A DNA stretch of 64,000 nt from positions 434,001-498,000 of the forward strand of contig NZ_MTQN01000010.1 in the NCBI RefSeq assembly GCF_001984195.1. Reading direction: 5' to 3'. Every line of letters starts with the position of its first letter. The stretch's first letter is position 1. The translations under genes and the position numbers were made by a program. This document shows, in pieces, positions 36,995-45,258 of this stretch. The notes beneath the pieces were generated by a model. It saw nothing but the letters and a program-made list of their open reading frames with translations, did not search any database and was not told the DNA's origin. The stretch comes from Kribbella sp. ALI-6-A. Lineage in GTDB: Bacteria; Actinomycetota; Actinomycetes; Propionibacteriales; Kribbellaceae.

Positions 36995-37942
36995 GTGACC
37001 GGTGCGACGACCCCACGACGGGACGGTGCGATGCGCAAGGCCGGCAAGCTGGACGACCGGCTGAGCGAGCACGTCGAGCGACTGGCCGACGAACACCCGC
37101 CGATCGATCTCGGCAGCGTGGACTACTCGATGAACCGGCCGGGCCTGATCGCGCGCCGGTTCGGGCCCGTGCTCAGCTACATGGCCCGGGTCGAGCTCGA
37201 GGTCGAGCGCAACGTGCTGGAGCTGGCCACCCTGCTGCCGGACCCGCCCGAGGTCGACCGGCACTTCTACGCCGATGTCTGGATGCCCCAGGAGACCCGG
37301 CACGGCGAGATCCTCGACCGGCTGCAGGCGATGCTCGGCATCGATCCGATGAAGGCCGATCTGACGTCGGTGTCGATCCGGCTGCGGCTGCTCGGGGCGC
37401 TCGGCCGGTTCGGTCCGGTCCAGGACGTCAGCCGGATGCTCTACTACCTGACCGGGATGGCCACCGAGCGGTCCGCGGTGATCGCCTACGGCCAACTGCA
37501 CAACGGGTTGCTCGAGCTGGACGAACGGGCCATCGCGGAGACCGTGGTCGCGCCGATCCGCCGACAGGAGCCGGGGCACTTCGCGTTCTACCAGTTGTCG
37601 TCGCGCGGGCTCTGGGGACAGCTGGGCGGCTGGCAGAAGTGGCTGGTGCGGACGTTGCGGCGGCTGACGTTCACGCCGGTCGGCGTCGAGCACAAGCGGC
37701 AGCGGGCCGACTTCGGGCGCGTGATGGACGCGCTCGGAATCTCCACGAAGGACTCCGACGTCGTACGCCACGCGCAGCAGATCGCGCGGGTCGAGCACGA
37801 GCTGTTGTGGGCGAGCCGCAAGGGGCTGCGCGTGCCGACGTACGTCGTGGACGCGCTGCGGCAGGCGGTCGAGGCGGCGAAGGCCGAGGCGGACATCGTC
37901 GCGATCGGCCTGCCGGGACGGCAGCTCAGCCCGGAAGCCTAG
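36995..37942 (+). CDS. Ferritin-like di-iron superfamily protein
   Basis: 315 residues, mainly helical. Pairs of metal-type residues occur in ELEVERNVLELA, PQETRHGEILDRL (E-x2-H), ATERSAVIAYGQLHN and RRQEPGHFAFYQ (E-x2-H), the ferritin-like/acyl-ACP-desaturase arrangement. It may be an oxygenase or hydroxylase using two irons; no substrate is known. GTG 36995 is chosen because GAGGAGG (36983-36989) is 5 bases upstream; GTG 36962 is the alternative. Divergent from the flavin monooxygenase, suggesting a shared oxidative pathway (inference). Confidence 0.72.
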   Translation: MTGATTPRRDGAMRKAGKLDDRLSEHVERLADEHPPIDLGSVDYSMNRPGLIARRFGPVLSYMARVELEVERNVLELATLLPDPPEVDRHFYADVWMPQETRHGEILDRLQAMLGIDPMKADLTSVSIRLRLLGALGRFGPVQDVSRMLYYLTGMATERSAVIAYGQLHNGLLELDERAIAETVVAPIRRQEPGHFAFYQLSSRGLWGQLGGWQKWLVRTLRRLTFTPVGVEHKRQRADFGRVMDALGISTKDSDVVRHAQQIARVEHELLWASRKGLRVPTYVVDALRQAVEAAKAEADIVAIGLPGRQLSPEA

Positions 37943-37985
37943 CGTCCGAAGAACCGTGCGCTATTGCCTCGGGTTCTTCGGACGC
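37942..37985. terminator. Bidirectional terminator, 44-bp palindromic element (copy 2)
   Basis: GCGTCCGAAGAACC (37942-37955) pairs with GGTTCTTCGGACGC (37972-37985). It begins inside the stop codon of the ferritin-like gene and ends 14 bases before the convergent LarA stop. Length, ends and the internal GTGCGCTAT are shared with the element at 18439-18482. Confidence 0.75.
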
Positions 37986-37998
37986 TACTGGTCGAGCG

Positions 37999-39231
37999 TC
38001 AGCGCAAGCGGTGCAGGATCTCGCCGGCGTTCGGGATGACCAGGGTCTCCGGGTCGTTCTCGTACTCGGCCAGGTCGAACGCGGCCGGGTCGAGGTAGCT
38101 CAGGTTCGCGCCGCGGACGACGTCCTCGGGGATGCCGGTGCACAGCGTGACCTCGACGCGCAGGTGCTCGCCGGTCGTCGGGTCCCAGGTGCCGGCGCCA
38201 CGCAGGTGGGTCGAGTGTGCGAGCACACCCCAGTGCAGGTCGCGGAACTTCTCCCACTGGCCGACGAAGTAGTCGCGGCAGTGGTAGCCGATCTGTTCGA
38301 TCTCCGGGTGCATCGCGGCCAGTTCGGTGACGTGCGGCGCGTACAGGATCACCTCGCCGCCGTCGGCGACGACCGGCTCGACCTTGTAGAAACCCTTGGC
38401 GGCGGTCCAGATGTCCTGGTAGCGCGAGGGCATCAGCGACACGATCCGGCGGACCGGGTGGTCGAGGTAGCGGACGTGGGTCTGGGCGGAGATCTCGGCC
38501 GCGGCGCGCCAGGACGACACCGTGTCGCCGAACGCGACGGCGTGCAGGTTGTTCGTGCCGGACTCGACGACCAGTGACAGAGCGAGCTTCTCGGCCGGGA
38601 TCAGCGCGGCCGCCTCGTCGATCAGCGCGCGCACCGGCGTGGTGCCCGTCGTACCGATGATGCTCGCGCTGGTGATCAGGGCGCCCAGCCAGTGCGACAG
38701 GTCGATCACTTCCTGGCCGGCGACGCCGGGAAAGAAGTACTTGTTGCCGCCGGAGAAGCCGACCACCTCGTGCGGGAAGACCGGGCCGACGACCAGCGCG
38801 ACGTCGTGCTCGACGACCGCCCGGTTGAGCTTGACCTCGACGTCCTGGTGCAGCCGGCCGGCGGAGATCTCGTTGATCCGGTCCGCGCTGATCCGGCCGA
38901 GGTCGACGAAGGTCTCCGGCGTCCACCACTCGTGGTTCAGTACGTCGTACTCGGCGCCGAGATGGACGCGCAACGCCTCCGGCGGCATCGCGGCATGGGT
39001 GCCCAAGGCAACGAGCACGGTGAGCTTGCCGACCCGTCCGGCGAGCGCCTGGTGAACGGCCTTCAGCAGCAGCGGAAGGGGACAGCTGCGGGTCGCGTCC
39101 GGAACGATCACGCAGACGCTGCGACCCTCCAGCCCGGCCGAGGCGAGCGAGTCCTGGACGAAGGTGGTGACCTCGTCGTCGGTGAGCGTCCGGGTGGCGT
39201 CGCCGAGCACGGCGGCTGGGAGTGCGACCAT
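37999..39231 (-). CDS. LarA-family (nickel-pincer) racemase/epimerase
   Basis: 410 residues of the lactate racemase LarA family (DUF2088). Visible: CVIVPDATRSCPLPLLL with D-A-T-R, VLVALGTHAAMP with the G-T-H catalytic His, NHEWW, VVGFSGGNKYFFPGVAG with the lysine that tethers the nickel-pincer cofactor, and a C-terminal PNAGEIL. Many homologues act on 2-hydroxyacids other than lactate. Cofactor-making larB, larC and larE are not in the window. Promoter TAGAGT (39243-39238) ends 6 bases before the ATG. Confidence 0.85.
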   Translation of the reverse strand: MVALPAAVLGDATRTLTDDEVTTFVQDSLASAGLEGRSVCVIVPDATRSCPLPLLLKAVHQALAGRVGKLTVLVALGTHAAMPPEALRVHLGAEYDVLNHEWWTPETFVDLGRISADRINEISAGRLHQDVEVKLNRAVVEHDVALVVGPVFPHEVVGFSGGNKYFFPGVAGQEVIDLSHWLGALITSASIIGTTGTTPVRALIDEAAALIPAEKLALSLVVESGTNNLHAVAFGDTVSSWRAAAEISAQTHVRYLDHPVRRIVSLMPSRYQDIWTAAKGFYKVEPVVADGGEVILYAPHVTELAAMHPEIEQIGYHCRDYFVGQWEKFRDLHWGVLAHSTHLRGAGTWDPTTGEHLRVEVTLCTGIPEDVVRGANLSYLDPAAFDLAEYENDPETLVIPNAGEILHRLR

Positions 39232-39237
39232 GCCCTC

Positions 39238-39263
39238 ACTCTAGTCGGCAAGCGGTTACCGCT
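39238..39263 (-). promoter_or_regulatory. larA-type gene promoter with palindromic operator
   Basis: Minus-strand TAGAGT (39243-39238) lies 6 bases before the ATG at 39231, compatible with a leaderless or very short-leader message. AGCGGT-T-ACCGCT, a perfect 13-bp palindrome at 39251-39263, lies in the spacer and -35 region, the usual place for a repressor site. No regulator is adjacent on that side; the LacI gene at 40940 is 1.7 kb away. Confidence 0.5.
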
Positions 39264-39505
39264 GCTCCGGTGTCGCATCCGAAGCCGACTGTGAGCACCG
39301 GCCGACCACGAGAACACCCTGACGACGGCTGGTGGGTGCTCAAAGCCGGTTCGGGACGAAGGTTGGTGGCGACCAGCGGTGGCCGCCCAGGGTGATCGGC
39401 CGGAAGCCTTTGGTACCCGAGGGTTTCGAGCCGTTGACCGGAGGGGGTGACGGGAGCAGCATCGGCCATGTCAGCTGGGGACCGGGGTGCGAGGGGGGAG
39501 TTCCC

Positions 39506-40873
39506 ATGTCCGGCACGATGATCACGCGTCCGGTGGGGTTCGGGGGCCGGCTGCTGCGGGCGGCGGATCCGGGCTACGAGCAGGCGCGCACGGTGTTCAA
39601 CGCGATGGTCGACAAGCGGCCGGCGTTGATCGCCCAGTGCGAGTCGGCGGCCGACGTCTCGGCGGCGGTCCGGTACGGCGTCGAGCAGGGGCTGGAGATC
39701 GCGGTTCGTGGTGGCGGGCACGGCGTGGCGGGAACGGGGGTCAGCGACGGTGGGCTCGTCGTCGACCTGCGCCGGCTGAACACGGTCCAGGTCGACGCCG
39801 ACGCGCGGATCGCGCGCGTCGGAGGCGGGGCGACCTGGGGCGACTTCGACCGGATGTGCCAGCCGTACTGGCTCGGCACGACGGGCGGTCGGGTCTCGAC
39901 CACCGGCGTGGCCGGGCTGACGCTCGGGGGCGGATCGGGCTGGCTGGAACGCAAGTGGGGTCTGGCCTGTGACAACCTGGTCTCGGTGGAGCTGGTCACC
40001 GCCGACGGGGAGTTGGTGATCGCCGACGAGACGCGCAACACCGAGTTGTTCTGGGCGCTTCACGGCGGTGGCGGCAACTTCGGCGCGGCGACCGCGCTGA
40101 CGTTCCGGTTGCAGGTCTTGCCGGTCGTGACACTGGCGATGCTGATGTGGCCGGCGGACGCGGGGCCGGACGTCATCCAGGCATGGCGAAACCTGTACGA
40201 GGGTGGTGCGCCCGACGAGCTCGGGGGAGGGGCGCTGTTCCTCACCGGCCCGCCGGAGGACTTCGTGCCGCTGCACCTGCAGGGCGAGCCGCTGGTCGCC
40301 ACCGTGGCGGTCTACATGGGCGACGAGGCAGAGACGCGCGAGGTCTTCGGGCCGATGTTCGAACTCGCGCCGGAGGGCGTGATGGTGGCCGAGCTGCCGT
40401 ACGCCGCGCTGCAGTCGGTGATGGACGACCCGCCGGGTTTCCGCAACTACTGGTCGGGCGAACACCTGACCGAGCTGCCCGACGCGGCGATCGCGGCGTT
40501 CTGCGCCAGGGCGGCGGACATGGTGCATCCGTCGGGGTCGCAGCAGTTGATCGCGCCCTGGGGTGGCGCCGTGGCGCGCGACGCGGACAAATGGCCGTTG
40601 CCGCACCGGTCGGCGGACTGGGTGGTGCATCCGTTCGGGGTGTGGGCCGATCCGGCGGACGACGCGCGCGGGATCGCGTGGGCCCGGAACGTCTGTGCCG
40701 CTGTCCGGGAGTGGTCGACCGGAGCGGTGTACCTGAACTTCATCGGAGACGAGGGGCACGACCGGGTGGTCGCCGGGTACGGCGCGGAGAACTACCGCCG
40801 GCTGGCCCAGGTGAAGGCGCAGTACGATCCGGACAACGTCTTCCACCTGAACCAGAACATCCGGCCCGCCTAG
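39506..40873 (+). CDS. BBE-type FAD-linked oxidase
   Basis: 455 residues of the FAD_binding_4 plus berberine-bridge-enzyme C-terminal type. RGGGHGVAGTGVSDGG carries the His that binds FAD covalently (8-alpha). The second attachment Cys of bicovalent members is absent: the segment reads TGGRVSTTGVAGLTLGGG. The C-terminal YDPDNVFHLNQNIRP is the BBE signature. Oxidises alcohols or sugars using O2; substrate unknown. ATG 39506 follows the strong site GGGGGGAG (39493-39500). Confidence 0.9.
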   Translation: MSGTMITRPVGFGGRLLRAADPGYEQARTVFNAMVDKRPALIAQCESAADVSAAVRYGVEQGLEIAVRGGGHGVAGTGVSDGGLVVDLRRLNTVQVDADARIARVGGGATWGDFDRMCQPYWLGTTGGRVSTTGVAGLTLGGGSGWLERKWGLACDNLVSVELVTADGELVIADETRNTELFWALHGGGGNFGAATALTFRLQVLPVVTLAMLMWPADAGPDVIQAWRNLYEGGAPDELGGGALFLTGPPEDFVPLHLQGEPLVATVAVYMGDEAETREVFGPMFELAPEGVMVAELPYAALQSVMDDPPGFRNYWSGEHLTELPDAAIAAFCARAADMVHPSGSQQLIAPWGGAVARDADKWPLPHRSADWVVHPFGVWADPADDARGIAWARNVCAAVREWSTGAVYLNFIGDEGHDRVVAGYGAENYRRLAQVKAQYDPDNVFHLNQNIRPA

Positions 40874-40939
40874 GGGGCCGATCGCGCCGTTGGGACGGTA
40901 GGTTCGTCCTCCGGCAGAGGTCGACCCGAAGGCGGTGAC

Positions 40940-41974
40940 ATGGCCAGAGCGCCACGGCAGGCGGACATCGCCGCGGCGGCAGGGGTTTCGCAGACCACCG
41001 TCTCGCTCGTGCTGTCCGGCAACACCGACGGTCTGCGGCTGGCCGAGGCGACCCGGCAGCGCGTGCTCGAGGCCGCCGAGCAGCTCGGCTACGTGCCCGA
41101 TCCGGTCGCTACCCGGCTCGCGTCGGCCAGCAACCGGATGCTCGGCGTCTACACCTTCGCCTCCGCGTTCCCGACCGCGGTCGACGGGTTCTACTACCCG
41201 ATCCTGGCCGGCATCGAGGCCGAGGCGGCCGCGCTCGGTCAGGACCTGGTGCTGTTCACCGGCACCGGCGGACGCGGCGAGCCGCCCGACCACCGGGCCG
41301 CGATCCGCCGGACCCGGATCGCCGACGGCTGCCTGTTCTTCGGCCGGCACGTCCCCGAAGAGCCGATCGACTGGCTGCTCGGCGTCGGCTTCCCGCTCGT
41401 GTACGTCGGACGCCGCGACGAGCTCGGCGGCCGGATCCCGTACGTCGGCGCTGACTACGTCGCCGCCTCGGCGGCCGTGATCGAGCGACTGGTGGGGCTC
41501 GGGCATCGGCAGATCCGCTATCTGCGGTCCCCGGTGGACGCGCTGTCGTCGACCGACCGCGAGCAGGGCGTGCTCGCCGGGCTGAGCAAGGCCCGACTGC
41601 CCGTACGGCGGGCCGTCGTACGGGCTGAGGGGGTGGATGCGGCGCTGATCCGGTCGTGGATGGACGACGGCGTGACGGCTGTGGTGGTTGAGGAAACCGA
41701 CACGGGAGACCTGTCGGCGGCTGCTCTGGCGGCGATCTCGGAGGCCGGGGTTTCGCTGCCGGAAGACCTGTCGATCGCCGTACTGGGGCAGCCGCGGGAT
41801 CGGCCGGACGTGACCGGGTTCGAGGTGCCGCGGTGGGAGCTGGGACGGCGGGCGGTTCGGCTGCTGGTGGACCAGATCAGCGGCGCTCGGCGGTCGGATC
41901 AGCAGTTGCTGGAGTGTCGTCCGATTCCGGGATCGACGGTCGGCCCGCCAGGGACCACTGCACGACGACGGTGA
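40940..41974 (+). CDS. LacI/GalR-family transcriptional regulator
   Basis: 344 residues. DNA-binding N-terminus QADIAAAAGVSQTTVSLVLS with the hinge region VLEAAEQLGYVPDPVA. The periplasmic-binding-protein-like sensor domain follows (GVYTFASAFPTAVDGFYYPI, IERLVGLGHRQIRYL). Sugar or related small-molecule sensing is expected. Upstream is the flavin oxidase gene, which ends 66 bases before the start and could be linked. The 3' end overlaps the convergent membrane-protein gene by 98 bases. Confidence 0.92.
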   Translation: MARAPRQADIAAAAGVSQTTVSLVLSGNTDGLRLAEATRQRVLEAAEQLGYVPDPVATRLASASNRMLGVYTFASAFPTAVDGFYYPILAGIEAEAAALGQDLVLFTGTGGRGEPPDHRAAIRRTRIADGCLFFGRHVPEEPIDWLLGVGFPLVYVGRRDELGGRIPYVGADYVAASAAVIERLVGLGHRQIRYLRSPVDALSSTDREQGVLAGLSKARLPVRRAVVRAEGVDAALIRSWMDDGVTAVVVEETDTGDLSAAALAAISEAGVSLPEDLSIAVLGQPRDRPDVTGFEVPRWELGRRAVRLLVDQISGARRSDQQLLECRPIPGSTVGPPGTTARRR

Positions 41975-42647
41975 GCACGTAGACGCCCGCGGAGAAGGCG
42001 ACGGACAACAGTTGCGGCTCGGGGAACTTCGGCGCGATCGCGGCGCTGAGCACGACGAGCAGCGCGGCTGACGCGCCCCGGCGCCCGGGCTGACCGGCGG
42101 TGCTCGGCAGCGGTCCGACCGACCGGTCCACCGCCGACGCGATCGCGGCGAGACCGACGAAGCCGATCAACGAGGCGCTGATCATGCCGGGTGGGCCGCC
42201 GACCAGCAGGCTGAGCAGGACCAGGAACGTCAGCGCGCCGCTGCCCAGAGCGCCGATGGCGAGGGCACTGGTCAGGTGCGCGAACTTGCGCTGCCGGAGG
42301 TTGATCGCCTCGGGGGAGCGGATCGCCCCGCCGGTCCGGAACAGGCTTCGCACCCAGAGGACCATCCCGGCGGCCACGACCAGCGCGACGAGGACGCCGA
42401 TCACGGTGAAGACCGTCGTACGGGTCTGCGACATGTAGTCGTACACCCGCCCGTCGCCGAAGTCGCAGGTGGCGCTCGGCGGGAACCAGGAGGTGTGCAC
42501 TCTCGCGCCGCCTTCGGCCGCGTCGCCGGCTGTGCCCGCGCAGTCCTCGCTCGGGTCGAACCAGTGCGGCAGTGAATCCGCGACCACGAGCGACCACGCC
42601 ATCGAGGCGGGCAGACCGAGGATCAACAGCCAGTTCCGGGTGCGCAT
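41877..42647 (-). CDS. Hypothetical multi-span membrane protein
   Basis: 256 residues with about six hydrophobic segments: a signal-anchor at the N-terminus (WLLILGLPASMAWSLVVADS), then an extracytoplasmic loop with two cysteines (SEDCAGTAG and SATCDFGDG) that could form a disulphide, then VFTVIGVLVALVVAAGMVLW and further pairs. Function unknown. Its 3' end lies inside the convergent LacI gene, so one of the two C-termini is unusual; both frames keep good codon bias until the overlap. Confidence 0.65.
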   Translation of the reverse strand: MRTRNWLLILGLPASMAWSLVVADSLPHWFDPSEDCAGTAGDAAEGGARVHTSWFPPSATCDFGDGRVYDYMSQTRTTVFTVIGVLVALVVAAGMVLWVRSLFRTGGAIRSPEAINLRQRKFAHLTSALAIGALGSGALTFLVLLSLLVGGPPGMISASLIGFVGLAAIASAVDRSVGPLPSTAGQPGRRGASAALLVVLSAAIAPKFPEPQLLSVAFSAGVYVLTVVVQWSLAGRPSIPESDDTPATADPTAERR

Positions 42648-42694
42648 CGCGGCCAGCCTCTCATGGTCTCGGGCCGTCTGGGCACTGGAGCGAG

Positions 42695-44206
42695 ATGAAG
42701 CACGACTGGTTCCTCAGCACCACCGAGCGTGGCAATCCGGCCACGGAGATCGACCGGGACGGTGCCTGGACCGACGGCAACCTGATCCGGCCGCTGGTGC
42801 ACGGAGCGACGTACTTCCAGCGGCTGTACGAGGAGCTGTGCGCGCTGAAGAAGGGTGATCGGGTCTACTTCACCGACTGGCGGGGCGATCCCGACGAGGC
42901 ACTGATCGAGGACGGGACGTCGGTCGTCGAGGTGCTGTGCGACCTCGCCCGCAGCGGTGTGGAGGTGCGCGGACTGCTCTGGCGCTCGCACTCGGACCAT
43001 GTCAGCTTCAACGCGCAGGAGAACCAGCGGCTCGGCACCGAACTCAACGAGGCCGGCGCCGAGGTGCTGCTGGACCAGCGGGTCCGGCGGCTCGCGTCGC
43101 ACCACCAGAAGCTTTTTGTGATCCGGCACCGCGAAGACCCGGCGGCCGACGTGGCGTTCGTCGGCGGGATCGACCTGTCGCACCAGCGGCGCGACGACGC
43201 CGAGCACCACGGCGATCCGCAGCAGGCGCCGATGGACCCTCGATACGGGCCGCGGACGCCGTGGCACGACGTCGCGGTCGAGATCCGCGGGCCGGTCGTC
43301 GGGGACCTGCTGCGGTGCTTCATCGAACGCTGGGATGATCCGCACCCGCTCGACCGGCGTACGCCGTACCGGTTGATGGTGCAGCGGATGGCGCGGATGC
43401 CTCGGCACCCCTCGCAGTTGCCGGAGTCGTTTCCCGATCCGCCGCCGGCCGGGCAGGCCACCGTGCAGGTGTTGCGGACCTACGCGCACAAGCACCCGGG
43501 CTTTCCCTTCGCGCCGAAGGGGGAGTACAGCGTCGCGCGCGGGTATCTCAAGGCGTTCACCCGAGCGCGGTCGCTGATCTACATCGAGGACCAGTACTTC
43601 TGGTCGCGCGACGTGGCCCGGGCGTTGCAGGAGGCGCTCGACCGGTCGCCGTCGTTGCGGGTGATCGTGGTGGTGCCGCGCTTTCCCGACGCGGACGGGC
43701 GGTTCAGCGGGCCGCCGGCGCTGGACGGTCAGCAGCGCGCGCTGGCGTTGCTGCGGTCGGACCGGGTTGCCGTCTACGACCTGGAGAACACGGCCGGGGT
43801 GCCGATCTACGTGCACGCGAAGGTGTGCATCATCGACGACGAGTGGTTCACGTGTGGCTCGGACAACTTCAACCGGCGGTCGTGGACGAACGACAGCGAG
43901 CTGACCTGTGCGGTGGTCGACCCGGAGGTCGCCCGATCGATGCGGGCGGAGTTGTGGACGGAGCATCTGGGCGGGTCGCCTTCCCTGGATCCCGTCGAGG
44001 GCTTCGAGCAGTGGCGTCGTACGGCGGCCGCGCTGGACGCGTGGCATGCGGCCGGGCAGGTGGGGGAGCGGCCTCCGGGGCAGATTCGTTGCCATCGGCC
44101 CGAATCCGTGAGCCGGTGGCAACGGCTCTGGGCCCGGCCGGTCTTCGATCTCGTCTACGACCCGGACGGTCGGCCGCGCGCGATGCGGCGGCGGGGGCGG
44201 TACTGA
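42695..44206 (+). CDS. Phospholipase D-like (HKD) phosphodiesterase
   Basis: 503 residues with two HKD motifs: first SHHQKLFVI followed by VAFVGGIDLSHQRRDD; second VHAKVCIIDDEWFTCGSDNF. The arrangement matches the PLD/cardiolipin-synthase superfamily, cleaving or transferring phosphatidyl groups. No signal peptide or membrane helix is visible at the N-terminus (MKHDWFLSTTERGNPATEID), suggesting a cytosolic or peripheral enzyme. It starts 47 bases from the divergent membrane-protein gene. ATG 42695 has GGAGCGAG just upstream. Confidence 0.9.
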   Translation: MKHDWFLSTTERGNPATEIDRDGAWTDGNLIRPLVHGATYFQRLYEELCALKKGDRVYFTDWRGDPDEALIEDGTSVVEVLCDLARSGVEVRGLLWRSHSDHVSFNAQENQRLGTELNEAGAEVLLDQRVRRLASHHQKLFVIRHREDPAADVAFVGGIDLSHQRRDDAEHHGDPQQAPMDPRYGPRTPWHDVAVEIRGPVVGDLLRCFIERWDDPHPLDRRTPYRLMVQRMARMPRHPSQLPESFPDPPPAGQATVQVLRTYAHKHPGFPFAPKGEYSVARGYLKAFTRARSLIYIEDQYFWSRDVARALQEALDRSPSLRVIVVVPRFPDADGRFSGPPALDGQQRALALLRSDRVAVYDLENTAGVPIYVHAKVCIIDDEWFTCGSDNFNRRSWTNDSELTCAVVDPEVARSMRAELWTEHLGGSPSLDPVEGFEQWRRTAAALDAWHAAGQVGERPPGQIRCHRPESVSRWQRLWARPVFDLVYDPDGRPRAMRRRGRY

Positions 44207-44359
44207 TTCCGCGTTCCGGTGCGGGTGCTGCCGACGTTGGCGCCGCTGCTTCCGTACCACCGCCACACCAGTCCGACCCTCGCGGCCAACGCCCAGCACG
44301 TGATCGACGAGGTCCTCACCGACTTCGCGGCCCGAGATCTGTGGTCCCATGGGGGATGA
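44207..44359 (+). pseudogene. Coding-like remnant after the PLD gene
   Basis: In frame with, and immediately after, the PLD stop codon the sequence reads on as protein-like for 50 codons (VLPTLAPLLPYHRHTSPTLA, VIDEVLTDFAARDLWSHGG) to a stop at 44357-44359 overlapping the next start. It has no convincing start except GTG at 44219 or 44225. It is probably a C-terminal leftover of a lost gene, or a readthrough tail of PLD. Confidence 0.35.
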
Positions 44360-44730
44360 TCGACTTCTCGAACGGCTCGGTGTTCAAGCTCAACCCCGCC
44401 GCTCTCCCGGACCTCGGCCCACTGGTCGCACCCCTGCTCATCCCCGGCGAACAACTCGTCTCCTGCTTCAAAGCCGTTCGGGACTTCGTGGTGTTCACCG
44501 ACAAGCGGCTGATCGCGGTGAACGTCCAGGGCATGACCGGCAAGAAGCGGGACTTCACGTCATTGCCGTACAGCAAGATCCAGGCGTTCTCGGTCGAGAC
44601 CGCCGGCACGTTCGATCTCGACGCCGAACTCGACCTGTGGTTCAGCGGACTGGGCAAGGTCCGCCTGGAGTTCAAGGGCGGCTCCGACATCCGGCAGCTC
44701 GGCCAGTTGATCGCCACCTACGTGCTCTGA
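44356..44730 (+). CDS. Bacterial PH-domain protein
   Basis: 124 residues forming one PH-like barrel (PF08000 type): VAPLLIPGEQLVSCFKAVRD, VVFTDKRLIAVNVQGMTGKK and DFTSLPYSKIQAFSVETAGT, ending in a helix (DIRQLGQLIATYVL). Proteins of this family are small cytosolic barrels of unknown function, homologous to the YvbH-like group. The start overlaps the preceding remnant (ATGA). Codon use is regular, so the gene appears intact. Confidence 0.85.
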   Translation: MIDFSNGSVFKLNPAALPDLGPLVAPLLIPGEQLVSCFKAVRDFVVFTDKRLIAVNVQGMTGKKRDFTSLPYSKIQAFSVETAGTFDLDAELDLWFSGLGKVRLEFKGGSDIRQLGQLIATYVL

Positions 44731-44747
44731 TCCTCCGCTTGGCGACA

Positions 44748-45206
44748 TCACTCGAAGAAGGTTTTCAGCTTCTCCGCGTACGGCGCGCGCTGCTCGGCGG
44801 TTGGGGGAGTGGGGAGCGGTCGGCTGGCGTAGAGATTGTCGTCGGGGTATCTCGGGAAGACGTGCACGTGGTAGTGCCAGGCGTCCTGGTAGCCGGCGGG
44901 TTCATTGTGCTGGCGGGTGGAGACTCCTTCGCAGCCGTAGGTGCTGCGGATGGCGATCGCGACCTCCCGGACCAGGTCCTGGACGGCGTGCCCGGCGGGT
45001 GACGGGAGGTCGTAGAGGTTCTCGTGGTGCTCGGTCGGGACGACCAGGACGTGGCCCTGGTTGTTCGGCCACCAGCGGGAGGCGACGAAGGCCAGGGCGC
45101 CGTCGGTACGGCGTACGACGTCTTGCTGGTGGTTGAAATCGTTCTCGCCGCCGGCGACGAGGGTGCAGAACGGACAGCGGTAGCCGGGTGGTTCGTGGTT
45201 GAACAT
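44748..45206 (-). CDS. HIT-family hydrolase
   Basis: 152 residues. The histidine triad H-x-H-x-H is present as WHYHVHVFPRYP (HYHVH), with NNQGHVLVVPTEHHENLYDL before it. YRCPFCTLVAGG near the N-terminus adds a zinc-type C-x2-C and resembles Fhit/HinT-like dinucleotide hydrolases and diadenosine polyphosphate enzymes. The HIT domain is normally followed by a few residues; here the C-terminal tail extends by about 25. Start 45206. Divergent from the acetyltransferase-ATPase fusion gene. Confidence 0.9.
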   Translation of the reverse strand: MFNHEPPGYRCPFCTLVAGGENDFNHQQDVVRRTDGALAFVASRWWPNNQGHVLVVPTEHHENLYDLPSPAGHAVQDLVREVAIAIRSTYGCEGVSTRQHNEPAGYQDAWHYHVHVFPRYPDDNLYASRPLPTPPTAEQRAPYAEKLKTFFE

Positions 45207-45258
45207 CGGGCTCCAGAACTGGGTTGCTTCGGGTGGTCGGGTCGGGTTGGGTGGTCGG

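Noticed and set aside
39236..41506. Long minus-strand open frame opposite the flavin oxidase and LacI genes
   Set aside because: Complementary shadow of two well-supported genes; no domain and biased composition.
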